Shown here: in pieces, positions 33,922-42,186 of the stretch
Numbering within the stretch: position 1 is the stretch's first letter
Layout: every line of letters begins with the position of its first letter
Assembly: GCF_011393025.1 (NCBI RefSeq)
Contig: NZ_JAAOEO010000020.1
Span: 1-64,000, forward strand
Source of the DNA: Neobacillus terrae
Lineage (GTDB): Bacteria; Bacillota; Bacilli; Bacillales; Cytobacillaceae
Length of the DNA stretch: 64,000 bases
Reading direction: 5' to 3'
The notes under the pieces: generated by a model
Databases searched by the model: none
What the model saw: only the letters and a program-made list of their open reading frames with translations
Told to the model about the DNA's origin: nothing
Position numbers and translations under genes: made by a program

Positions 33922-34773
33922 TTGCTATTTCCTAAGTCGAGATTTGCCACTATTAATGGAATGGAAGTTCATTTTTCAGAATGGGGAGATACACAAAACC
34001 CATCTGTTGTTTGCTGGCATGGATTAACCAGAAACGGGCGGGATTTTGATATTCCTGCCCGGCATTTAGCAGAGGAGTATCATGTCATTTGCCCGGATAC
34101 AATAGGGCGAGGATTGAGCCAGTGGAGTTCTTCTCCAGAAAAGGATTATAGTTTTGAAACATACAGCAATTTGGCAATTGGATTACTTGACCACCTAGGA
34201 ATCCAACAAGTTCGCTGGGTCGGTACGTCAATGGGCGGAGCGATTGGTATACGTATTGCCGGAACCACAGAATATGAAAATCGTATTAGTCATTTAGTAT
34301 TGAATGACATAGGAGCTGGGGCTTCTGAAAATGCTGTCCAGGATATTGAAGGAATTAAACGTATTATCAGTTATGTAGGTTCCCCGCCGCAATTTAAAAC
34401 TTTTACGGAGCTAGTGAAATATTATCAAACGATATATGTTACCTTTGGACTTTCAAATGAGCAGGAGTGGGTTGATTTTACCCAATTTTCATGCAGACGA
34501 AGGGATGGGGGAGGTATAAGTCCTGATTATGATCCCAACATTTCATTGCAATTTAAGCATACAGAAGATTTAGAGCTCTGGAACCATTGGAAAGCCATCC
34601 AATCTAAAACTCTTCTTATCCGTGGAGAAATTTCCGATGTACTGCCGCTTGACGTAGCAGAAAAAATGGAACAGAAAGAGAACTGTAAACTAGTGACACT
34701 GCCAAAGCTAGGTCATGCTCCTGCTTTAAATACAGAGGATCAAATTTCGTTAATCGAAAACTTTTTGAGATAA
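33922..34773 (+). CDS. Alpha/beta hydrolase
   Basis: A 283-residue cytoplasmic hydrolase with no signal peptide. The oxyanion region is CWHGLTRNGRDF, the nucleophile elbow is VGTSMGG (Ser near residue 104), the acid is probably Asp in EISDVLP and the His is in LGHAPALN near the C-terminus. The order matches the esterase/haloperoxidase/lipase-like group; the substrate is unknown. AGGAGG lies eight bases before the TTG start. A terminator follows. Confidence 0.82.
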   Translation: MLFPKSRFATINGMEVHFSEWGDTQNPSVVCWHGLTRNGRDFDIPARHLAEEYHVICPDTIGRGLSQWSSSPEKDYSFETYSNLAIGLLDHLGIQQVRWVGTSMGGAIGIRIAGTTEYENRISHLVLNDIGAGASENAVQDIEGIKRIISYVGSPPQFKTFTELVKYYQTIYVTFGLSNEQEWVDFTQFSCRRRDGGGISPDYDPNISLQFKHTEDLELWNHWKAIQSKTLLIRGEISDVLPLDVAEKMEQKENCKLVTLPKLGHAPALNTEDQISLIENFLR

Positions 34774-34826
34774 TACATCAGTGTACGTGACTCCTAAAGA
34801 ATTTTGTAAAATTCCATAATACGCGG

Positions 34827-34858
34827 AAAAGCATGCTGATTTTGGCATGCTTTTTATT
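34827..34858 (+). terminator. Terminator of the alpha/beta hydrolase gene
   Basis: AAAAGCATGC pairs with GCATGCTTTT, then T-rich sequence. Confidence 0.85.
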
Positions 34859-34948
34859 TTATCAGGTTAAATGCATCCCTTATTGAACAATGATCTTGAA
34901 GGACATTGGGCCGGAGTGTATTTTTTCCTGTTATCCCGTTTTAAAGGC

Positions 34949-35104
34949 CTATTTTTTATTTACCTGACGCCCGCTTTTTTTCTGGCTCTGTGACTTCGAG
35001 TTACCAATTTGAAAATCACTTCCTAATTCAATGTCATTTCTATTATCCTGTTTCTCGATTTGTTCTCTTGTTTGATCCTTATTTTGTCTGCCTTGCTTTG
35101 ACAA
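34949..35104 (-). CDS. Small hydrophilic, possibly spore protein
   Basis: A 51-residue Gln/Lys/Asn-rich protein from a TTG at 35104, starting SKQGRQNKDQTREQ and containing DIELGSDFQIGN, faintly like gamma-SASP units. The ribosome binding site is weak (GTGAG) and there is no ATG, so the start or even the gene is uncertain. Composition resembles the protein at 9086-9247. Confidence 0.42.
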   Translation of the reverse strand: MSKQGRQNKDQTREQIEKQDNRNDIELGSDFQIGNSKSQSQKKSGRQVNKK

Positions 35105-35307
35105 CCGTCATCATCTCACTTTCAAAATTTAATCGTTTTTAATATGCTCATTTTGATTATAAAAATCTCACTAAATTCGTGTTTTTGAGGAAGTGATCAT
35201 AAATGATACAAATACGGTTGCCAAAGCTATAAAACGTCCTGCTTGAGAACAAAGATCAATATATCAAGTAAAAGTGCTTATTGAGAATGAAGAGAGAGAT
35301 TGAGATT

Positions 35308-35400
35308 TTACACGCGATTTCAGTAGTTTACGCGCCGATTGATGGATCTTACGCGCGGGATTGACGCAGCTTACACGCAGCTTCGGGTAGTTTATGCGCC
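35308..35400 (+). repeat. Five-unit degenerate repeat with 20-22-base period
   Basis: TTAC(A/G)CGC-like cores begin at 35308, 35328, 35349, 35371 and 35392, giving spacings of 20, 21, 22 and 21 bases. Between them run GATT- and CAGT/GGGTAG-like spacers. The block is GC-rich against an AT-rich background. It has no start codon or open frame. The rest of 35105-35442 shows no gene. Confidence 0.7.
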
Positions 35401-35442
35401 GTTCCTGCATAAGAATATTCTCAAAAACACTAGTTGCAATTT

Positions 35443-35532
35443 TTAAATTGAAGCCCTTTCAATTATCCGTGTCACATGACGAACAGCGACGCCTTTAACA
35501 TCAGTAATACAATTTTTTGAACCAGTTGCCAT
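35443..35532 (-). pseudogene. N-terminal remnant of a P1-family (DmpA-like) peptidase
   Basis: A 29-codon frame starting with the ATG at 35532 contains NCITDVKGVAVRHVT, matching the beginning of P1/DmpA-type aminopeptidases (ITDVxGVxVGHVT). The gene ends after this and the 21-base-period repeat follows about 40 bases further on. It lies 12 bases after the dipeptidase gene on the same strand, so a dipeptidase-aminopeptidase pair may once have existed here. Confidence 0.5.
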
Positions 35533-35544
35533 TATTTCGAATCT

Positions 35545-36483
35545 TCATCTGCCAAATCCTGGGCGGAGATCTAGGAAGTTTTGAGAGGCAAAACCTCGAA
35601 CCTCTTCTTCTTTATAAAACTTTAGCAGCTCATTAATAAGGTTTTGGTGTTTAGAAGCGTCCTCCAGATTGGTAATAAAGGTGGTAATACCGTCAAAATC
35701 AGAACCCAGTCCAATTTGTTTCACTCCGCCAAGCGAACAGAAATGATCAATATGCCTAATTAAATCAGAAATTCCAGCTTTTCCGTTTTCAGTTATAAAA
35801 GGGGGATTAAAAACAACGTGGATGAGCCCGCTTTGTTGAAACATAGCTTTAGCTTGTTCATCGGTTAAATTGCGGAGGTGGTTACATAGTGATCGAGAGT
35901 TGGAATGACTGGCAATTGGGTATTTGGCTATATCCATTACATCCCAAAACGCTTTATCACTTAAATGGGATACATCGGTTAATATTTGATGTTCGTTATG
36001 AAACTCAACAATTTCTTTCCCAAAAAAGGTAAGGCCAGCACCGCGTGGCTCTCCCGCTCCATCAGCAGCCAAGTTTGCATTATTCCAGGTAAGTCCGACG
36101 GAACGAACTCCAAGCTGATAAAGAATATGTAATTTAGAAATATCATTCCCTATAGCATCAACGCCCTCAAGCGTTAACATAGCCCCAATTTGGCCAATTT
36201 TTAACTGGTCAAAGTCCGACCAGTTCTTTATATGGACCATATCAGGATTTTTCCCCAATACTTCCTTGTAAAAATAATCCACTTGACCTAATGCAGCTTG
36301 AAATTTTTGATCAGAAGGGATATCCGGATCGATAAAAATGGCGAAGCACTGAACCTTAACATTTCCCTTTTGCAATCTTGTTTTATTTGTTTCCAATTCC
36401 GGAGAGTTTAAAAAACTTAATGTTCCTTTAGCATCCTGCAATTTCATTAAGGCATCACAATGTAAATCAATTATATTCATCAT
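35545..36483 (-). CDS. Membrane-dipeptidase-type (M19) dipeptidase
   Basis: A 312-residue zinc dipeptidase of family M19. Metal-site motifs are DLHCDA (HxD) at residues 6-11, the Glu of TLEGVDA, the two His of DVSHLS and ASHSNSR, and the Asp of GLGSDFDG. It should cleave dipeptides, possibly with D-residues, in the cytoplasm; no signal peptide is seen. The end is unusual: the family typically finishes with GxNFLRV-type sequence, here SQNFLDLRPGFGR. AAGGAGG precedes the two consecutive ATG codons. Confidence 0.85.
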   Translation of the reverse strand: MMNIIDLHCDALMKLQDAKGTLSFLNSPELETNKTRLQKGNVKVQCFAIFIDPDIPSDQKFQAALGQVDYFYKEVLGKNPDMVHIKNWSDFDQLKIGQIGAMLTLEGVDAIGNDISKLHILYQLGVRSVGLTWNNANLAADGAGEPRGAGLTFFGKEIVEFHNEHQILTDVSHLSDKAFWDVMDIAKYPIASHSNSRSLCNHLRNLTDEQAKAMFQQSGLIHVVFNPPFITENGKAGISDLIRHIDHFCSLGGVKQIGLGSDFDGITTFITNLEDASKHQNLINELLKFYKEEEVRGFASQNFLDLRPGFGR

Positions 36484-36599
36484 CCTGTCCTCCTTTTTTA
36501 TATAAGCTAATAAAATCTTAACATAAAATTTTAGGGGTCATAAATAAAACTCTAACATTTTCAAATGGGCGAATAACCATTCCTTTTTGGATATGGACA

Positions 36600-36608
36600 C
36601 ATACACTA
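36600..36608 (+). promoter_or_regulatory. Mother-cell sigma-factor-like -10 element
   Basis: CATACACTA matches both the SigK -10 (CATAnnnTA) and the SigE -10 (CATACAnT). I could not find a -35 at the proper distance, so this is suggestive only. It lies 33 bases before the start of the repeat-protein gene. Confidence 0.4.
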
Positions 36609-36640
36609 CCTTGTAATTATTTGAGGAGGAGAGATTAAAA

Positions 36641-37066
36641 ATGGATAGACAATTAGGGAATATTGGTATGGGCACAGGCGGTTACCCTGGTACTGGCATA
36701 GAATCAAGCGGCTTTTCATCAGCCATGGGTGGAGGCTATCCAGGAATGGGAGCAGGTGGCTATCCAGGCTATGGAATGGGCCATGGAGGTTATCCAGGTT
36801 ATGGCATGGGACATGGAGGCTACCCAGGCTATGGCATAGGACATGGAGGCTACCCAGGCTATGGAATGGGACATGGAGGATACCCATGCTATGGCATGGG
36901 ACATGGAGGCTATCCAGGCTACGGCATGGGACATGGAGGCTATCCAGGCTATGGAATGGGACATGGAGGCTATCCAGGCTACGGAATGGGCCACGGAGGA
37001 TACCCAGGTTATGGAATGGGATATGGCGGTTATCACCGGGACGATGAGATATTCTTAGGTTATTGA
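36641..37066 (+). CDS. Gly/Tyr/His/Met repeat protein, probable spore coat protein
   Basis: A 141-residue low-complexity protein. Residues 39-128 are nine tandem ten-residue units of the type GGYPGYGMGH, with single changes (Met to Ile, Gly to Cys, last His to Tyr). The N-terminus contains GTGGYPGTG and a short Ser-rich part; the end is acidic (RDDEIFLGY). It lacks a signal peptide. GAGGAGG precedes the ATG and a mother-cell-type -10 lies upstream, both fitting a coat or exosporium protein. Tyr-rich repeats suit dityrosine or peroxidase cross-linking and His could bind metal (inference). Near-identical 30-bp DNA units imply recent expansion. Confidence 0.75.
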   Translation: MDRQLGNIGMGTGGYPGTGIESSGFSSAMGGGYPGMGAGGYPGYGMGHGGYPGYGMGHGGYPGYGIGHGGYPGYGMGHGGYPCYGMGHGGYPGYGMGHGGYPGYGMGHGGYPGYGMGHGGYPGYGMGYGGYHRDDEIFLGY

Positions 37067-37108
37067 TAATTCTATTATAAAAAGAACGAGCTAATAGATG
37101 ATCATAGA

Positions 37109-37136
37109 AGGCCTCCTTTTTCAGGAGGTTTTTTAT
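37109..37136 (+). terminator. Terminator of the repeat-protein gene
   Basis: CCTCCT and AGGAGG around a T-rich loop, followed by a T run. Confidence 0.7.
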
Positions 37137-37453
37137 ATTAATTAGGATCGTAATAAATAGGCTTCTCAACAGGCTTTTGGATTATTGTTAAAAGTTTAGC
37201 TTTGTACAGCTATATGACTCAAGCGGAAAGCAAGCACCTGATTCGAAACTCAACAGGACAAGTATAATTCAAAACCACACATTTTGTAGAAGATCCATTA
37301 AGTATAAAGTGTGAATATAAAAATCTTTTTTATTTGATTTATATCAAGTTTACAGCGAAAATAACTATGCGAAGTAGTTATTTTGAATATTAAGTATTCT
37401 CAAGAAGAAGTCAACTTAACTAAGGTAATGTAAATAGTAAAGGAGTGCTTGGT
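37137..37453 (+). promoter_or_regulatory. Leader and promoter region of the FAH-ALDH pair
   Basis: Over 300 AT-rich bases with no credible gene. It must contain the promoter for the next two genes; I could not fix -35/-10 elements with confidence and found no cre site. Confidence 0.35.
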
Positions 37454-38335
37454 GTGAAACTTGTACAATTTAAAAAAAATAATGAAATCCGCCTTGGAGT
37501 AAAAACTGACTTAGGTGTATTGGATTTAAAAGATGCAGGAGGAAAGTTTGAGCAGCAAGTCCCTGAAAATATGCAGGAGTTAATTTCCTTGGGGCAAGAT
37601 GGTATTCAAGCAGTAAATGCAGTCGTACAAAGAGCAGTTAATCAAGGAAATAAAGACAACTTTTTATTAGAGGGAGAGATCCACTTTGCCCCTGTTGTTT
37701 CTTCTCCGGATAAGATTATTTGTGTGGGTTTGAATTATATTAATCATGCAAAGGAATCGAAAATGGATGTACCAACATCTCCAATCTTATTTAGTAAGTT
37801 TAATAATGCCCTAGCCGCCCATGGAGAAACAGTTAAAATACCGCAATACGCAGAACAAATGGATTATGAAGCAGAGCTTGTTCTCGTTATTGGAAAAACT
37901 GCACAAAATGTTTCAGAGGAAGAAGCTCTAGCCTATGTGTTTGGTTACACTATAGGAAATGATGTTTCTGCAAGGGATTTACAGTTTAAAACGAATCAAT
38001 GGTTACTAGGAAAAAGCCCTGATGGCTTTGCGCCAATCGGCCCTTTTTTAGTCACAAGCGATGAAATTGATCCAATGAATTTAACAGTGGAATGCAGAGT
38101 TAACGGGGAAGTACGGCAAAAGGGAAATACGAAGGACATGATTTTTAACTGTGCTGCTATTATTAGCTATGCTTCTAAGTATATGACACTAAAGCCTGGC
38201 GATATTATTTTTACCGGAACCCCCGATGGTGTTATTCTTGGATATGAAAAAGAAAAACAGAAGTGGCTTCAACCAGGAGATGTAATGGTTATTACTATTG
38301 AACCAATTGGAGAATTAAAAAACGTACTGCAATAG
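37454..38335 (+). CDS. Fumarylacetoacetate hydrolase-family protein
   Basis: A 293-residue protein with the FAH fold: ICVGLNYINHAKES, DYEAELVLVIGK (metal-binding Glu residues), GYTIGNDVSARDLQ, SPDGFAPIGP and PGDIIFTGTPDGV are all in order. Such proteins hydrolyse, decarboxylate or dehydrate 2-oxo acids in aromatic or sugar-acid breakdown. The GTG at 37454 is eight bases after AAGGAG; an earlier GTG at 37445 overlaps that site. It is followed after 13 bases by an aldehyde dehydrogenase gene, so the two likely act on successive intermediates of one pathway. Confidence 0.85.
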   Translation: MKLVQFKKNNEIRLGVKTDLGVLDLKDAGGKFEQQVPENMQELISLGQDGIQAVNAVVQRAVNQGNKDNFLLEGEIHFAPVVSSPDKIICVGLNYINHAKESKMDVPTSPILFSKFNNALAAHGETVKIPQYAEQMDYEAELVLVIGKTAQNVSEEEALAYVFGYTIGNDVSARDLQFKTNQWLLGKSPDGFAPIGPFLVTSDEIDPMNLTVECRVNGEVRQKGNTKDMIFNCAAIISYASKYMTLKPGDIIFTGTPDGVILGYEKEKQKWLQPGDVMVITIEPIGELKNVLQ

Positions 38336-38348
38336 AAGGACAATTTAA

Positions 38349-39788
38349 ATGGGGCAGACCCACATTAGCAACAGATTGTACTATGGAAATTTTATCAATG
38401 GAATATGGAAGGATTCGAATGAAAGTTTAGCCGTTTTTGATAAATATTCTGGTGAAGAAATAGCAACCATCGCTATAGCTTCTAAGGAGGAAGTTAGGGA
38501 AGCTGTTAAAAATTCTTATGAAACCTTTCAAGCTGCCAAACTTTCCCCGATGCAAAGATACGAAATTTTATTGAAAACAGTTGAGATTGTTAAACAAAGG
38601 AAGGAAGAATTAGCTTTAACTATTGTCGAGGAATCAGGTAAAGCGTTAAAAGATGCAAGGAGTGAAATTGACAGAGGAATACAAACTCTCATTGCATCTG
38701 CTGAAGAAGCAAAGAGGATTACGGGTCAGGGGATTCCTCTTGGACAGCCAGGTAATGATAATAAAATTGCTTTTACTATACGTGTCCCAGTTGGAGTTAT
38801 CGGCGCAATTACTCCTTTTAACTTTCCATTTAACCTGGTTGTACATAAAATTGGGCTTGCCATTGCTGCAGGAAACACTGTGGTGTTGAAACCGGCAGAA
38901 AAAACACCAATTATATCTTGTTTACTTGTTGAAATATTTATGGAGGCGGGGCTGCCAAAAGGGTTTCTCAACCTTATTAATGGAAACGGACACACAACTG
39001 GTCAGTATATGCTGGAAGATGAACGAATTGCCATGTATACCTTTACAGGGAGCCCGCTAGTGGGACGCCAGATAAAAAATAATACTGGCATTCGTAAAGT
39101 AACATTGGAACTTGGCAATAACTCACCTAATATTGTCCATCATGATGCAGCGGATTTGGACAGGGCAGTGGAACTTTGTGTAACAAGAGGATTTTCAAAT
39201 GCAGGACAAGCCTGTATATCGGTTCAGCGTGTCTATGTACATAAAGATATTTACCATGCATTCGTTGATAAAGCAATCCAGCTGACCGGAACATTAAAGG
39301 TTGGAGATCCCAAGGACCCAGAAACAGATATTGGCCCTTTGATAAGCGAAAAAGAGGCGATACGAGTAGAGGAATGGCTGCAGGAGCCAAGAGATAGAGG
39401 TGCCAGCATTTATGGAGGTGAAAGGGAAGGAGCTTTTTTGCATCCCGCAATTGTAACAAATGTCAGCAAAGATATGCGGGTCATATGTGAGGAAGTTTTT
39501 GCCCCTGTTATTGGTATTACTCCATACGAAACGATTGAAGAGGCTTTTGAAATGGCCAATGACACTCCATTTGGTTTGCAGGCCGGGGTATTTACATCCA
39601 ATTTAAATATTGCAATGGAAGCCAGCCACAAATTAAATTTTGGCTGTGTGATTATTAACGATGTATCTACCTTCCGTGCAGATGTCATGCCATATGGGGG
39701 TGTAAAGGACAGCGGTGTAGGAAAAGAAGGTCCCCGTTTTGCTGTCCAGGAAATGACAGATGAACGAAATATTGTCATTAATTTATAG
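38349..39788 (+). CDS. NAD(P)-dependent aldehyde dehydrogenase
   Basis: A 479-residue ALDH. The cofactor region is GAITPFNFPFNLVVHKIG, the general-base Glu is in TLELGNNSPNIV and the catalytic Cys is in NAGQACISVQR, with PFGLQAGVFT near the C-terminus. It oxidises an aldehyde to the acid in the cytoplasm. It is coupled to the FAH-family gene, suggesting degradation of a sugar acid or aromatic compound, with glyceraldehyde-type, lactaldehyde-type or semialdehyde substrates possible. Which one cannot be decided from sequence. Confidence 0.88.
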   Translation: MGQTHISNRLYYGNFINGIWKDSNESLAVFDKYSGEEIATIAIASKEEVREAVKNSYETFQAAKLSPMQRYEILLKTVEIVKQRKEELALTIVEESGKALKDARSEIDRGIQTLIASAEEAKRITGQGIPLGQPGNDNKIAFTIRVPVGVIGAITPFNFPFNLVVHKIGLAIAAGNTVVLKPAEKTPIISCLLVEIFMEAGLPKGFLNLINGNGHTTGQYMLEDERIAMYTFTGSPLVGRQIKNNTGIRKVTLELGNNSPNIVHHDAADLDRAVELCVTRGFSNAGQACISVQRVYVHKDIYHAFVDKAIQLTGTLKVGDPKDPETDIGPLISEKEAIRVEEWLQEPRDRGASIYGGEREGAFLHPAIVTNVSKDMRVICEEVFAPVIGITPYETIEEAFEMANDTPFGLQAGVFTSNLNIAMEASHKLNFGCVIINDVSTFRADVMPYGGVKDSGVGKEGPRFAVQEMTDERNIVINL

Positions 39789-40079
39789 GCCTTGTTAAAG
39801 CTCATTGGTAATTGTAGAAGAGGAGGGTTTTTTTACTAAGATTCGGTGATTTGTCCCTAAAGCTGATTTCAGCAACATTTCCATAATTGAAACGGAAATT
39901 TTTCCGCGCAGGCCGGTCGGATGTTTAACTCGGACAGACCGTGGATAACCTTCATTCATTCAAAGAAGAACCAAACTCTCCAAGGCCGCTAGAAAAACAT
40001 CTGTATTTAAAAGAAAAACTTTTAATGAGTTTTTTCACCTTTTATAGTAAAAACAGCTTTAATGATATGAAGAAAACAG
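39789..40079. other. Intergenic region without a convincing gene
   Basis: AT-rich stretch with a GC-rich patch at 39900-39945. A plus-strand frame from 39941 runs through the nagB terminator and lacks a ribosome binding site, so it is not accepted. Nothing else is seen. Confidence 0.4.
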
Positions 40080-40109
40080 AAAAAGCATGCCAACGCGGCA
40101 TGCTTTTTT
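40080..40109. terminator. Terminator of nagB (bidirectional)
   Basis: AAAAGCATGCC pairs with GGCATGCTTTT around AACGC. Confidence 0.85.
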
Positions 40110-40112
40110 CAC

Positions 40113-40856
40113 TTAACATGAATTAACCTCTTCAACCTTCGACAATGCCTCTGTGTCTGCAATAAGTGTCACGTTGGAATGAGGGCAGAGGGCGGAAGCT
40201 GGGAAGTCTTTATCAACCTTACCTTCAAGCAGCTTTTTAATGGCATCAGCCTTCTGGGCACCCGATGCTAATAAGATAATTTTTTTACTCTGGAAGATGG
40301 TGTTTATTCCCATAGTGATTGCTTTGGTGGGCACTTCCTCTATGCTTTGAAAAAAGCGGGCATTTGCCTGGCGGGTTGATTCGGTTAGAGAAACAATATG
40401 GGTTTTAGAATCAAAAGAAGTTCCAGGTTCGTTAAAACCGATATGTCCGTTTATTCCGATTCCAAGAATTTGCAAATCAATACCGCCCAAATCTGATATG
40501 AGCGAATCATATCTAGTGCACTCATTTTGCAAGTTTTCTGCAAGCCCATTCGGAATATGGGTACTTTCTAAAGGGATGTCGATGGAATCAAACAGGTTTT
40601 CTCTCATAAAAAAGTGATAACTGTTGGGATCGCTTGGAGCCAGACCAACATACTCATCAAGGTTAACGGTCCGAACCTCTTGATAGGAGGTTTTATTTTT
40701 TTTATGATCATCAATTAAAACCTGATACATTCCTTTAGGAGTACTCCCAGTTGCCAAGCCCAACAGGGTTCGGACATTTTCTTTAATAGTTTCTATTACA
40801 ATATTTGCAGCCTTTTGACTCATTTCTTCATAATTTGAAACCTCTATTACATCCAC
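40113..40856 (-). CDS. nagB: Glucosamine-6-phosphate deaminase
   Basis: A 247-residue enzyme converting glucosamine-6-phosphate to fructose-6-phosphate and ammonia, the last step of N-acetylglucosamine use. Motifs are LGLATGSTPKGMY, NLDEYVGL (catalytic Asp), GIGINGHIGFNEPG and the His of GHIGFNEP. The frame begins at a GTG at 40865, but that codon is part of the AAGGAGGTG ribosome binding site; the GTG at 40856 (DVIEVSNYEEMS) fits the family start. It is 13 bases after nagA in the same operon. Confidence 0.92.
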   Translation of the reverse strand: MDVIEVSNYEEMSQKAANIVIETIKENVRTLLGLATGSTPKGMYQVLIDDHKKNKTSYQEVRTVNLDEYVGLAPSDPNSYHFFMRENLFDSIDIPLESTHIPNGLAENLQNECTRYDSLISDLGGIDLQILGIGINGHIGFNEPGTSFDSKTHIVSLTESTRQANARFFQSIEEVPTKAITMGINTIFQSKKIILLASGAQKADAIKKLLEGKVDKDFPASALCPHSNVTLIADTEALSKVEEVNSC

Positions 40857-40869
40857 ACTGAACACCTCC

Positions 40870-42048
40870 TTATTTTTGATAAGCTATTTTCCCTCTGCAC
40901 ATCGTAAGCACAACATTATGATTTTCATCAAGGATGACTAAGTCCGCATCCTTTCCTTTGGCAATGCTGCCCTTTCTGTTAAAGATATTCAATTCTCTCG
41001 CAGGATTCCCCGACGTCATTTCGACTAAATCGATAAGATTTGCATCGGTAAATTTTATCATATGAGTAATGGCCTCATTCATTTTAAGAATACTGCCGGC
41101 AAGTGTACCATCCTTTAATTGAGCCTTGCCGTCTTGGACTGTGACTTCCTGCCCGCCAAGATCATAGATGCCATTTTTCAGGCATTTGGCACGGAGGGCA
41201 TCTGTTATAAGGACAAGCCGCTCTTTTCCAAGCAGGCGGTAGGAGATGTTGACCATTTCGGGACTGACATGAATCGTATCAGCAATTAGTTCAGCCATTA
41301 TCTCATCTCGTAAATAAACGGCACCAACAACGCCGGGCTCCCTGTGATGCAGGCCACGCATCTGGTTAAAGAGGTGGGTGGCATGGCTCACACCAGCTTC
41401 AACTGCTTCCATCACCTGCCGGTAGGTAGCTTCCGAGTGGCCGACGGAAGGGATAACTCCTATATCTTTTAGATACTTTGTTAATTCAATCCCGCCTTCT
41501 TGTTCAGGTGCTAGAGTAACGAGCCTGATATGCCCGGAAGCAAGTTCCTGCCACTTTTTAAAAGTGACGGTATCAGGGCTGGTAATAAATTGCTTGGGCT
41601 GTGCCCCTGCCATGTTAGGAGAGATAAAGGGACCTTCAAGATGAATTCCTAAAACCTCAGCTTTTCCTGGCTCATTATTTCTTTTAATAAATTGGGCAGC
41701 ATTTTCAAGTGCTTTTTCAATGGCATCACTGCTTTGGGTGATAGTCGTGGCAAGAAAGCTTGTTGTTCCTTCACGGGGAAGTGTTTCAGCCATGACTGTT
41801 AAGGCTTCTTGTGTTGCGTCCATAGTATCTGCTCCACCCGCGCCGTGAATATGGACATCAATAAATCCAGGCATTAAAGAATAATGATCGGAAAAGGAAA
41901 TGACCTCAAAATCTGCATCCTTTTCCTGGAGTGTATCTATCTCTCCAATTTCCGAAATAATGCCGTCTGAAACTATAAGATAAGCATTTTTAAGAGGTCC
42001 ATTTTCACCATAAATCGTTACATCTTTTATAAGGAAAGATTTAGTCAT
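40870..42048 (-). CDS. nagA: N-acetylglucosamine-6-phosphate deacetylase
   Basis: A 392-residue amidohydrolase-fold enzyme that releases acetate from GlcNAc-6-phosphate. Metal and active-site motifs: PGFIDVHIHGAGG, the Glu of GIHLEGPFI, the His of VGHSEAT and SHATHLFNQM, and the catalytic Asp of LITDALRAK. GGAGAGC precedes the ATG. It is the first gene of the nagAB operon, divergent from the transporter gene nagP. Confidence 0.93.
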   Translation of the reverse strand: MTKSFLIKDVTIYGENGPLKNAYLIVSDGIISEIGEIDTLQEKDADFEVISFSDHYSLMPGFIDVHIHGAGGADTMDATQEALTVMAETLPREGTTSFLATTITQSSDAIEKALENAAQFIKRNNEPGKAEVLGIHLEGPFISPNMAGAQPKQFITSPDTVTFKKWQELASGHIRLVTLAPEQEGGIELTKYLKDIGVIPSVGHSEATYRQVMEAVEAGVSHATHLFNQMRGLHHREPGVVGAVYLRDEIMAELIADTIHVSPEMVNISYRLLGKERLVLITDALRAKCLKNGIYDLGGQEVTVQDGKAQLKDGTLAGSILKMNEAITHMIKFTDANLIDLVEMTSGNPARELNIFNRKGSIAKGKDADLVILDENHNVVLTMCRGKIAYQK

Positions 42049-42186
42049 TTTTCAAGCTCTCCTTCGTTTTTGTAAAAATATGCATAAATTACTAGTTTTA
42101 AACTGAATTTAATAATGGTTATGTTTGTCTTAAGAGGTTGGAGTTATGCAATTAAACTACGAATAACTTGAGAGGGAAGTGTACAT

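Noticed and set aside
35308..35400. CRISPR array
   Set aside because: The cores are only about 8 bases, degenerate, and the period of 21 is too short.
36755..37024. CRISPR-like regular repeat spacing
   Set aside because: The units are contiguous, without spacers, and lie in frame within a protein gene.
36719..37169. Long minus-strand frames with HSIAWIASMSHA or SLDSLHVPCHSL repeats
   Set aside because: They are shadows of the 30-bp coding repeats of the plus-strand Gly/Tyr/His gene and have no ribosome binding site.
39941..40126. Small plus-strand gene after the ALDH
   Set aside because: No ribosome binding site, and it runs through the nagB terminator into the nagB coding end.
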